This document shows positions 55,374 through 63,691 of a stretch of DNA of 64,000 bases, piece after piece. A model generated the notes under the pieces. The model made no database searches, was not told the origin of the DNA, and worked only from the letters and a program-made list of their open reading frames with translations. Position numbers and translations under genes: made by a program. The number at the start of each line of letters is the position of its first letter. Position 1 is the first letter of the stretch. This DNA is from Pedobacter ginsengisoli. Lineage in GTDB: Bacteria; Bacteroidota; Bacteroidia; Sphingobacteriales; Sphingobacteriaceae. The stretch spans positions 248,001-312,000 of the forward strand of contig NZ_JASSYX010000002.1 in the NCBI RefSeq assembly GCF_030244015.1. The letters are read 5' to 3'.

Positions 55374-56999
55374 TTATTCTTTAGGCTGGCCGGGTTCCTT
55401 TGTTGTAATCATAATTAAACCTTTTCTGGCAGTTTCATTATGTTTTGCTACAGCCTCATCACCCATAAAAATACGAATCGTTTTTAGATTTCTAGGATAT
55501 ACTACCTCATCGAGTTTATATCCTGATTTTGCTTTGGTATAAGTTGCTTGCTTGCCGTCAATAACAATTACAGGATCTATAAGTGGGGTTTCGGTAATGT
55601 AGTTTCCGATTTTTCCGGATTCTTCTTCCGCAGTGACAAATGAAGGCATTCTTTTAATGTAACTGCCGAATACCATTTTTGGACTGCCGTTCTTTAAAGT
55701 TTTATCATCCGGATATTTGTCTTCATTACCGGCAAGAATAAACCCTTTATAGAAGTGATAAGTGCCTTTTTGCATGGCAACTGTGTCATTAAAATTATTC
55801 ATGTAAGCCAGATAATCGTCCTGCCAGTTAAAGTTATCCGATTTTGTGATTTTGAAATTGCCCGGTTTTTTATCCTCTTTAACTTCGAATGATATTAGGA
55901 TCAGACCTTCTTTAAAATCCGTAATAGAGCCTTTTTCTTTAAAATTGAAAGCATAATCAACCAGGTTTTCCGGGTATTGATCGGGTTTTGACTTCTTATG
56001 TACTGCTGCGATTGTTTTTTTCTTTACTTTCTTCGATTTTGGTAACGGCTCTGTGTGGCGAACTGCATTCTTAATGGGGTTTAAGTCAATGTTTGAAATA
56101 CGGGCAATAACTGGTACAGCCTTTTTCGTTATTTCATTGACGATTTTTGCATCTGCACCGGTGGCAGATGAAAAGATGATCATTCCTGCAAAAAGAGGTA
56201 CTGAGAGCCCATACTTCAGTATGGCAATCTTGCGAGATTTAGTTTTGTGTAACATGATAATTCTCCTTTTTAATAAAGATTGGTTAAAAAAATTGTTAGT
56301 TAATCGTTGCGGTTGTGTGTTGAAAACACTGGAGACCAGCAAGAGCGCATATGCTGATCTGTCTTCCAGTGTCGATGCCGCTGAATCATCTGCGATGAAT
56401 TCATGTATGTTTTTTATGGCGTTCCTGTAAAAATAGGCGATTGGATTGAACCAGTTCATCGCCAGAAAAAGTTCAAAAAAGATCACGTCGGCTGAGTGCC
56501 ATTGCCTGGCATGTACCAGCTCGTGGCTAATAATCGTATCCTTCCCCTCCAGGTCCTGATCCACAGAGATCTTGCCGAAGAATGAGAAAGCCTGACCGCT
56601 AACCTTCGCGGCAAGCAGTTTCCTGACGATGTAGAGCTTCCTCAAGAAGTTTAGTAAAAGGACCAGGCTAACCGATAGGTAGATTACCAAAAGCCATTCC
56701 ATGGGACTAAACATAACCTGTTCCTGGACGGTAAGAGAAGGGATGTTTATTTGAGTAACTGTTGGTTCGATTGCCCTATAAGTCACAATCTCAGTAAAAT
56801 TTTGCACCTTCTCTGTAATGAACAAAGCACTAACCCATTTTGCTTTCACAAATGGTATGCAAAGAGATAGTAACGCTGAGCCTACCAGATAAAACCGGTT
56901 GGTTTTAAAGAAGGTTTCATTTCGGAGTAACACAACATAAAATAGGTAAAACAGGAGCAGGTATAGATTGACCTGCAAAATATAGATGAGTGCATTCAT
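55374..56999 (-). CDS. M56 (BlaR1-like) membrane metalloprotease, tandem copy B
   Basis: The 541-residue protein has membrane helices near residues 3-25, 36-54, 102-120 and about 260-275, and the zinc site SHELVHARQWH (His159 to His163) with HEFIADDSA. The periplasmic tail has an AAA-like linker, a domain with KPGNFKITKSDNFNW, and a plug-like ending EAVAKHNETARKGLIMITTK. It shares strong identity with the next gene, including a 64-bp identical stretch. The presumed role is signal-driven cleavage of the BlaI repressor. It ends the operon. Confidence 0.87.
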   Translation of the reverse strand: MNALIYILQVNLYLLLFYLFYVVLLRNETFFKTNRFYLVGSALLSLCIPFVKAKWVSALFITEKVQNFTEIVTYRAIEPTVTQINIPSLTVQEQVMFSPMEWLLVIYLSVSLVLLLNFLRKLYIVRKLLAAKVSGQAFSFFGKISVDQDLEGKDTIISHELVHARQWHSADVIFFELFLAMNWFNPIAYFYRNAIKNIHEFIADDSAASTLEDRSAYALLLVSSVFNTQPQRLTNNFFNQSLLKRRIIMLHKTKSRKIAILKYGLSVPLFAGMIIFSSATGADAKIVNEITKKAVPVIARISNIDLNPIKNAVRHTEPLPKSKKVKKKTIAAVHKKSKPDQYPENLVDYAFNFKEKGSITDFKEGLILISFEVKEDKKPGNFKITKSDNFNWQDDYLAYMNNFNDTVAMQKGTYHFYKGFILAGNEDKYPDDKTLKNGSPKMVFGSYIKRMPSFVTAEEESGKIGNYITETPLIDPVIVIDGKQATYTKAKSGYKLDEVVYPRNLKTIRIFMGDEAVAKHNETARKGLIMITTKEPGQPKE

Positions 57000-57013
57000 A
57001 GCCGATCTTTTTT

Positions 57014-58615
57014 TTAATACTTTTCTTTTGTCTCGATTACAATAATTCCCTTCCTGGCCCGTTCACCGTAAATTTCCACCGCTTTGTCACCCTTGAGGGC
57101 TTTTGATACTCCCTCTTTCGGATAAATGCTTTCGTTCAGTTTCAAACCCATTTTTGTAGGTACATAGCTTACCTCTTTTTTATCTACCATTACGATTGGC
57201 TCTGGAAGTGTCGTAAAACTTACATATGTATTATGTACTTCTTTGCCCTCTTCAATTTCAGTGGCTGTCCCGACTGCCGGGCCAACTACCTTCCATCTGT
57301 GGAATAACGGAGTTTGTTCTGCCTTACCAATCTCTACAAGATTTTCGTTTCCGCCGTAAGCGAAACCAAGTGAGAAGTGATATTTTCCGGCTGGCATGTC
57401 AACTGTATCTGGAAAAGCTGCTAACCCGGCAATCAAATCTTTCTCCCAACTGGAACCTATGGATTTCATAATTTTAAAGCCTGTCGGATGCTTGTCTTTG
57501 CCCACCTTAAATGATACATAGATGTTACCTTCCTTACCCACTTTCGTCAAGGAGATGGGATCATACAAAGTTCCCACATAGTCATATAAGTTTTTTGGTG
57601 CCGCGACAGCTTTTTGCGCTTTCTGAGTAGTATCTGTCAGCTTGGTCGCTTTTGCTGGTAACGGCGCTTCCTTTACCGCGACCGGCTCAGTTTTAGCGAT
57701 TTCAAGCTTTTCGATCAAGGGTTCTACCCGTTCCTTCACCATTTCAAGCGTTTGGATATCTGCTCCTGTGGCAGATGAAATGATCAGCATTGTGACCAAT
57801 AACGGTACTGAGAGCCCATACTTTAATATGGCAACCTTGCGAGATTTAGTTTTGTGTAACATGATAATTCTCCTTTTTAATAAAGATTGGTTAAAAAAAC
57901 TGTTGGTCAATTTTTGAGGCTGAGTGTCAAAAACATTGGAGACCAGCAAGAGCGCATATGCTGATCTGTTTTCTAATGTCGATGCTGCTGAATCATCTGC
58001 GATGAATTCATGGATGTTTTTTATAGCATTTCTATAGAGATATACGATTGGGTTGAACCAATTGAAAACAGTAAAAAGTTCGAAAAAGATTACATCTAAT
58101 GAATGCCACTGTCTGACATGAACCATTTCATGATTCAATATAGTTTCTTTGCCTCTTAGCTCCTCATCAATTAATACTTTCTTAAAAAAAGAGAAAGCAT
58201 GGTGTTTGGATCCGCTTTTGAACGCCCGGTTTACAAGGTAGAGTTTTCTAAAAAAGTTCAACAGGAGCAAGAGGGCAATGCTTCCGTATATGATCCAGAA
58301 AATTTGATTTGCATTTAAGCTCGCGCTTCGGTTGACAGCAGCGTAAGTGCCAGAATACACAGTTTCGCTGATTAAAGGAGTACCAGATATTAAGTTGCTT
58401 GCTGTTTGGGTTACCCGATGAACCTGTTCAGTTACGAAAAATTCCCTTAGCCATTCTGCTTTCAATAGTGGTATTGACATGGCTAACAGTGCCGAACCCA
58501 CCAAATATAATCGGTTCATTTTAAAGAAGGTCTCATTGCGCAGCAGCGCAAGATAAAACAGGTAAAAGAGGAGCAGGTACAGGTTTACCTGCAATAAATA
58601 TGTGAGCGCGTTCAT
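57014..58615 (-). CDS. M56 (BlaR1-like) membrane metalloprotease, tandem copy A
   Basis: The 533-residue protein has the same layout as copy B: near-identical first 30 residues, zinc site NHEMVHVRQWH (His162 to His166), HEFIADDSA, and a periplasmic tail ending AVEIYGERARKGIIVIETK. That ending closely resembles the last strand of a TonB receptor plug (IYG-RA-GVI-I-T). The tail between helix 4 and the end differs from copy B, which suggests different ligands. The start overlaps the blaI stop by 4 bp. Confidence 0.88.
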   Translation of the reverse strand: MNALTYLLQVNLYLLLFYLFYLALLRNETFFKMNRLYLVGSALLAMSIPLLKAEWLREFFVTEQVHRVTQTASNLISGTPLISETVYSGTYAAVNRSASLNANQIFWIIYGSIALLLLLNFFRKLYLVNRAFKSGSKHHAFSFFKKVLIDEELRGKETILNHEMVHVRQWHSLDVIFFELFTVFNWFNPIVYLYRNAIKNIHEFIADDSAASTLENRSAYALLLVSNVFDTQPQKLTNSFFNQSLLKRRIIMLHKTKSRKVAILKYGLSVPLLVTMLIISSATGADIQTLEMVKERVEPLIEKLEIAKTEPVAVKEAPLPAKATKLTDTTQKAQKAVAAPKNLYDYVGTLYDPISLTKVGKEGNIYVSFKVGKDKHPTGFKIMKSIGSSWEKDLIAGLAAFPDTVDMPAGKYHFSLGFAYGGNENLVEIGKAEQTPLFHRWKVVGPAVGTATEIEEGKEVHNTYVSFTTLPEPIVMVDKKEVSYVPTKMGLKLNESIYPKEGVSKALKGDKAVEIYGERARKGIIVIETKEKY

Positions 58616-58983
58616 TTTTGTTTCTTTTTGAGGTCTTCAATCAATTTCAATATCTCATCAGCTTCTTTGAGATCCACTTTTTCCTGCTTAAGAAAGAAGG
58701 AAAACATTTTTTCTACAGAATTGCCAAAATAGCTGTTCAGCAGTTTGCCTGCGGCAAAAGCCTTATAGTCTTCAATACTTACAATAGGGAAGTAGCGATG
58801 GGTTGTTCCAAAAGCTTCGTGGTCTACGAAACCCTTGCCTTCCAGGATGCGGATGATGGTGGAGACTGTAGTCGTAGCAGGTCTTGGCTTTGGTAAGTGT
58901 GCGATTACATCTTTGACAAATGCCTGCTTCAATTCCCACAATACCTGCATGATCTGTTCTTCTGCTTTTGTTAATTCTTTCAT
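58612..58983 (-). CDS. BlaI/MecI/CopY-family repressor, locus 2
   Basis: The 123-residue protein begins MKELTKAEEQIMQVLWELKQA, has the reading helix PATTTVSTIIRILEGKGFVDHEAFG, and matches the locus 1 repressor closely. It is divergently arranged to the outer-membrane barrel gene, and the dyads in that 240-bp gap (59092-59125) are its likely targets. Confidence 0.92.
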   Translation of the reverse strand: MKELTKAEEQIMQVLWELKQAFVKDVIAHLPKPRPATTTVSTIIRILEGKGFVDHEAFGTTHRYFPIVSIEDYKAFAAGKLLNSYFGNSVEKMFSFFLKQEKVDLKEADEILKLIEDLKKKQK

Positions 58984-59091
58984 CTTTGTGCTATATATAC
59001 TATATATAATGTCTCTTAAAAATATCTACTGGTTCAAAGCTCTTTTAAAACAGGTGAAGAGCGCATGTCGAAACCTTAAATCTAATATAGA

Positions 59092-59125
59092 ACTAATATG
59101 TTAGTTTCGCAACTAAAATATTAGT
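59092..59125. promoter_or_regulatory. Predicted tandem BlaI operators, locus 2
   Basis: Two dyads of form ACTA-N6-TAGT lie at 59092-59105 and 59112-59125, exactly 20 bp apart, as at locus 1. They are about 100 bp before the barrel gene ATG at 59223 and 108 bp before blaI. The arms extend as AACTAA/TTAGTT in the first dyad. Confidence 0.66.
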
Positions 59126-59222
59126 CGAAATGAAATATCGATGTTTTTGTTACACAACATCGCGCTTCAGAATCAGTGATGACCTCTGCAATTTGTATAT
59201 TGTGTTCACCAAATATGCTCTC

Positions 59223-61955
59223 ATGAAATTCAAAATTGCAGTATTCATTATTTGTTGCTGTTTTACTTTGCCTGCGTTTACGCAAAACCATTATACAGTA
59301 AAGGGTGTCGTCATTGACACCGCCTCAGGTAGTAAGATCACCGATGCCACAGTCACTGTGCTTAGCGAGAAAGATTCCATCCTGCAAAAATTCACCTACA
59401 GCAATAAAGGTTCCTTTGAGATCAATAACCTTCAACCCGGCAAATTTCTGCTCATGGTTACCTACCCGGATTATGCTGATTTTGTGGAGCATTTTACACT
59501 GGATGAGGCACATCCGGAATACAGTTTTGGAAATATTGGAATGATATTGAAATCAAAGCTGCTCAATGAGGTCATTATCAAATCTAAAGTGGCGGCAATT
59601 AAAATAAAGGGAGACACTACAGAGTTCAATGCCGCGGCTTACGCCACTCAAAAAAATGCGAAGGTAGACGATTTGCTAAAGCAATTGCCTGGAATGAAGA
59701 TCAACCAGAGCGGGGCGATTATTTTCCAGGGAGAAGAAGTCTCTAAAATCCTGGTTGACGGGGAGGAATTTTTTAGTGATGATCCTGCACTGGTCTCGAA
59801 AACGGTACGGGCAGACATGGTTAGCAAGGTGCAGGTATATGATCAGAAAAGCGAGCAGGCCAAGCTGACGGGCATGGAGGATGGGGTGAAGGTCAAGACC
59901 ATTAATATTGTGCTCCGGGAAGATAAGCGGAAAGGGCTGTTTGGAAAAGCAGAAGGGGGCTATGGAACCGATGATTACTACATGGGACAGGCTGCCCTGA
60001 GCAAGTTTAGCCCAAAAGAAAAGATATCGGCGTATGGCAACATGGGGAATATAGGCCAGAGCGGATTGAATGGGGCCGCGGCAAATAAATTTTCTATCGG
60101 ATCGGCAGCTTTTAGTTTTGGTGGGTTCGGCTTGCCGGTTGCCAGGGATGGGGGGATACATTACGACAGGAAATGGAACAAAGATAAGCAGTCGGTCAAT
60201 GGTAATTACAACATCAACAGGCTGAAAACCGAAGACCGGAGCAGCGCCCTGGTTCAGAATAACCTTCCGGGGAATTTTAATACGAGTATCCGGAACAGTG
60301 GGTCAAACTATGTTTTTAACAGTCAGGTGGCAGATCTGAACTTCAAGTCCAAAATTGATTCGGTGTCTGATCTGAGCATGCAGATCCGCGGTTCGGCCAG
60401 TAACCGGCAGTCAGTTGGTTTCAGTAATGGGTCTACAATGCGGGGTAATGGAGTTTTGCTGAACGAGAGCGACAGAATATCGTCAGGTAGCAGTGAAAAT
60501 CAAAATGCAAGCCTTAGCATGAACTACACCAGACGGTTTAAGAAGAAGGGAAGAAGCCTGTCTGCCAACGCAGCATCCTCTTACGGTGAATCCGAAGGGG
60601 AGAGTAGTCTGATCTCGGATCTCCGGTATTACAATGCTCAGGGGCTGCTGGACAGCACAAGCCGTATTGACCAGTATAAGCCTGGTTTTTCGCGCAGCCG
60701 CAACCTCTCCGGCGGGTTCTCTTATACTGATGTGCTGAGTAAAACTCTTAGCATGAGTGCCGGTTATAATTTCTCTGCGGCAAATAGTAAGGATGAGCAG
60801 CGTGCTTTTGACCGTTCTGCTGCTCTGCCGGACAACGTTTTGGATTCTGCATTCAGCAGTGATTTCAGGCTGAAAACACTTACCGGTAATTACAACGCGG
60901 CACTAACCTATTCTAAGGATAAGGTTTACGCCAATGCGGCCATCAATGTGGCCGATATCAGTTACAGGCAGCATGATGAGCTGCAAGGCACACAGCTCAA
61001 CCGGGATTTTACCAACTGGCTGCCCAATGCGACTTTCAGGTACCAGTTGAACAAGGCGGCTTCTTTGTCCTTTGCCTACAATGGAGAGAGCAGGCAGCCC
61101 CAGGCCTCACAGTTGCAGCCGCTGCGGCAGAATTCAGATCCTTTGAACATCTACCTGGGCAATCCGGATCTTAAACCAGAGTTTTCAAACCGTTTCAGTT
61201 ACAATTACAGGGTCTATCAGCCTACGCAGGACAGGGGGATCAATTTTAGAGGGAACTATTTGACAACTTTCGACGCAATTGTCAGCAACAGGATGACGGA
61301 TTCTGCCGGGGCGAATATTTATCAATCTTCCAATTTAAGCAGTGCGAGACCCAGTTCCTGGAATATCTACACAGAATTCTATGGTCATGCGACTAAGCTG
61401 GATTTTATTGTGAGCATTAATTTGACGGTCAATGGATATACCAGTTTCAATTATATCAATAACCAACTGAACAAATCTAAGCGGGTGAGTTATGCGCCCC
61501 AGCTCGACATCTGGAAAAACAAGGGCACGTATTCTTATTCTTTTAGTATTGGGCCAAACTATACCACAGGTTCGAGCTCGCTTCAAAAAGCGATCAACAA
61601 CAACACCAGGGGATTTTTTACCAGCTTGAATTATTATACCAAACTGCCGCTTAATTTTTTCATGGGCTCAGACATTAATTATAAATACACTGCCAAAAAT
61701 CAGGTATTTGACCGAAGTTTTGAGCAGCTGCTGATCAAGTCTTATGTCGGCAAGACCTTCCTGAAAAGCGAGGGCTTAAAAGTAACGCTGAGCGGCAATG
61801 ACCTGCTCAACCAGAATTCCGGTTATAGCCGCTACAGCTCCGACGGCAATTTTAGTGAAAGTCGTTCAGCAACGATCAAAAGGTATTTTATGTTTTCCCT
61901 CAGCTGGGATTTCAGCAAGTTTGGTAAATCACTTCAACCACAACAAGGATCATGA
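59223..61955 (+). CDS. TonB-dependent-receptor-like outer-membrane beta-barrel protein
   Basis: The ATG at 59223 (MKFKIAVFIICCCFTLPAF) gives 910 residues with a signal peptide; the earlier ATG at 59130 adds 31 residues without a signal-peptide pattern. Residues 20-110 form a carboxypeptidase regulatory-like domain (GVVIDTASGSKITDATVTVL), 120-210 a plug-like domain (VDDLLKQLPGMKINQSGAI) and the rest a barrel of PF14905 type. TonB-coupled uptake or surface display are possible. It overlaps the GLPGLI gene by 4 bp. Confidence 0.85.
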   Translation: MKFKIAVFIICCCFTLPAFTQNHYTVKGVVIDTASGSKITDATVTVLSEKDSILQKFTYSNKGSFEINNLQPGKFLLMVTYPDYADFVEHFTLDEAHPEYSFGNIGMILKSKLLNEVIIKSKVAAIKIKGDTTEFNAAAYATQKNAKVDDLLKQLPGMKINQSGAIIFQGEEVSKILVDGEEFFSDDPALVSKTVRADMVSKVQVYDQKSEQAKLTGMEDGVKVKTINIVLREDKRKGLFGKAEGGYGTDDYYMGQAALSKFSPKEKISAYGNMGNIGQSGLNGAAANKFSIGSAAFSFGGFGLPVARDGGIHYDRKWNKDKQSVNGNYNINRLKTEDRSSALVQNNLPGNFNTSIRNSGSNYVFNSQVADLNFKSKIDSVSDLSMQIRGSASNRQSVGFSNGSTMRGNGVLLNESDRISSGSSENQNASLSMNYTRRFKKKGRSLSANAASSYGESEGESSLISDLRYYNAQGLLDSTSRIDQYKPGFSRSRNLSGGFSYTDVLSKTLSMSAGYNFSAANSKDEQRAFDRSAALPDNVLDSAFSSDFRLKTLTGNYNAALTYSKDKVYANAAINVADISYRQHDELQGTQLNRDFTNWLPNATFRYQLNKAASLSFAYNGESRQPQASQLQPLRQNSDPLNIYLGNPDLKPEFSNRFSYNYRVYQPTQDRGINFRGNYLTTFDAIVSNRMTDSAGANIYQSSNLSSARPSSWNIYTEFYGHATKLDFIVSINLTVNGYTSFNYINNQLNKSKRVSYAPQLDIWKNKGTYSYSFSIGPNYTTGSSSLQKAINNNTRGFFTSLNYYTKLPLNFFMGSDINYKYTAKNQVFDRSFEQLLIKSYVGKTFLKSEGLKVTLSGNDLLNQNSGYSRYSSDGNFSESRSATIKRYFMFSLSWDFSKFGKSLQPQQGS

Positions 61956-62716
61956 AAGTATTTCTGTTTTTTATTGGCATTTGTTTGCTCCAGGAGACGG
62001 CTTCAATGGCACAGAATCGACATTTCATTACCAGTGGGATTATTGAATTTGAAAGAACTGTCAATATGTTTGCCCTGGTTAAAAAGAAAGTGACTAAAAC
62101 TACCATGGAAAACAAACCGTATTATGAGAAGTACCTGCAGACCGAACCACAGTTCAGAAAGCTGAACAGTGTTTTGATTTTTGATGCAGATGCTACACTT
62201 TTTACTCCCAGGCCATCAGAAAATGTCCACTGGTGGTACGACACGCCAATGGCCAATCAGCTCAATATCGTATTTTCGGATTTAAAAGGCCGGAAGAGTA
62301 CCATTCAGAAGGAGTTTTATGAACGTACTTTTTTGGTGACAGATAGCATCAGGAAGATCAAATGGAAAATCACGGAAGAAACCAGGGAAATTGCCGGTTA
62401 CAAATGTCGCAGGGCAAACGGAATAATGCTGGACTCTATTTATGTTGTTGCTTTTTATACAGATGAAATTCATATTTCCGGTGGCCCGGAATCTTTCAAT
62501 GGTTTGCCGGGAATGATTCTTGGTGTGGCTGTCCCCCATGAAAATGTGACCTGGTTTGCGACTAAAGTAACTGAAAAAGCAATCGAAAGTAAAGCAATTG
62601 AGCCGCCAAAAAAAGGCAGGCAGGTTAATAACAAAGAACTATACGACGAGATCATGAAAGCGATTGTTATCCACGGAGATTATGCCGTTACTGTTTTAAA
62701 AGGACTTTTGCTATAA
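61952..62716 (+). CDS. GLPGLI-family periplasmic protein
   Basis: The 254-residue protein has a signal peptide (MKVFLFFIGICLLQETASMAQ) and the family motif FNGLPGMILGV at about residue 183, in a position where GLPGLI proteins carry their name-giving motif. The block REIAGYKCRRANGIM is also typical. Function unknown, but these proteins are regularly encoded beside PF14905 barrels in Bacteroidota, suggesting a shared periplasmic function. It is translationally coupled to the barrel gene. Confidence 0.85.
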   Translation: MKVFLFFIGICLLQETASMAQNRHFITSGIIEFERTVNMFALVKKKVTKTTMENKPYYEKYLQTEPQFRKLNSVLIFDADATLFTPRPSENVHWWYDTPMANQLNIVFSDLKGRKSTIQKEFYERTFLVTDSIRKIKWKITEETREIAGYKCRRANGIMLDSIYVVAFYTDEIHISGGPESFNGLPGMILGVAVPHENVTWFATKVTEKAIESKAIEPPKKGRQVNNKELYDEIMKAIVIHGDYAVTVLKGLLL

Positions 62717-62721
62717 AGTTG

Positions 62722-62729
62722 TACTTTTG
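62722..62729 (+). promoter_or_regulatory. Predicted -7 element for the GH25 gene
   Basis: TACTTTTG matches TAnnTTTG and ends 8 bp before the ATG at 62738. The RNA leader would be very short. Confidence 0.4.
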
Positions 62730-62737
62730 CAGCCATC

Positions 62738-63622
62738 ATGCCGCCTGCAAAACGAAAAACTGTAAACTCCGCATCATCTCCAGCACTCCGTAAAAAACCC
62801 GTCGCAAGAAAACGGACTGCCAAAAAGAAAAAGGGTCTGTCACTTGAATGGAAATTTGCCATAGTGGCCGTGCTGCTTGTGTTGTTCTCTCCTTTATATT
62901 ATGGTTACATTATAAAGGGTTTTACTTCCAGCTGGCGCTGGATCAGGGATATTGGCGAAGACCCAAACTATCGTACGTACAGCAGTTTTGATATCCGCAT
63001 TCCCAAAGGGTATGCGGTACACGGTATAGATGTTTCTTATTACCAGGGCAAGATTGACTGGAAAAAGGTGAAGGAGATGGAAGAGGATGATGTCAAGGTC
63101 CGGTTTGCCTTTATCAAGGCTACTGAAGGTATGTTTAGTGTGGACCCTTATTTTCAGAGGAACTGGAGGGAGGCGCCAAAGGCAGGTATCATTTGTGGTG
63201 CTTACCATTATTTCAAACCTAAAAAATCAGGTGAATGGCAGGCTAAGTTCTTCTTGCAGACTGTGAAATTTGAGACGGGGGACCTGCCGCCGGTAGTGGA
63301 TATTGAAGAACTGAATGGCGTTACTGCTTCCAAAATGCGGGTTGAGCTGCAGGTATTTCTGACACATATAGAAAAGAAAACAAAAGTGAAACCCATTATA
63401 TATACCGGGTTGTCTTTTTATAACGATTATTTAAAAGGCTATTTTGATGAATACCCGCTGTGGGTAGCGCACTACCATCAGCCTAAATTAAAAGTGGATA
63501 AGGCCGACTGGCATTTCTGGCAGCATTCCGATAAGGCGAGGATTTCCGGTATCAGCCATGTGGTTGATTTTAATGCCTTTAATGGGGATAGTCTCGCATT
63601 CGAGCAGATGCTGATCCGTTAG
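62738..63622 (+). CDS. Membrane-anchored GH25 lysozyme-like protein
   Basis: The 294-residue protein starts with a basic cytoplasmic tail (residues 1-40, RKKPVARKRTAKKKKG), a single membrane helix near 43-62, then a GH25 domain: AVHGIDVSYYQGKIDWKKV, FAFIKATEG, GAYHYFKP, catalytic VVDIEE and LWVAHYHQPK. GH25 cuts the beta-1,4 bond of peptidoglycan. As a type II anchored protein it would act in the periplasm on the cell's own wall. No phage genes are nearby. Confidence 0.86.
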   Translation: MPPAKRKTVNSASSPALRKKPVARKRTAKKKKGLSLEWKFAIVAVLLVLFSPLYYGYIIKGFTSSWRWIRDIGEDPNYRTYSSFDIRIPKGYAVHGIDVSYYQGKIDWKKVKEMEEDDVKVRFAFIKATEGMFSVDPYFQRNWREAPKAGIICGAYHYFKPKKSGEWQAKFFLQTVKFETGDLPPVVDIEELNGVTASKMRVELQVFLTHIEKKTKVKPIIYTGLSFYNDYLKGYFDEYPLWVAHYHQPKLKVDKADWHFWQHSDKARISGISHVVDFNAFNGDSLAFEQMLIR

Positions 63623-63691
63623 GCGGGCTTAATTCCGGGATTCAAACACTGGCAATTTTCTTTATATTTGAATTTTGCAATTCTATGGCTT

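Noticed and set aside
59130..59222. Upstream ATG giving 31 more residues on the barrel protein
   Set aside because: It would bury the signal peptide that begins at 59223, and it lies 5 bp after the operator pair, where the promoter is expected.
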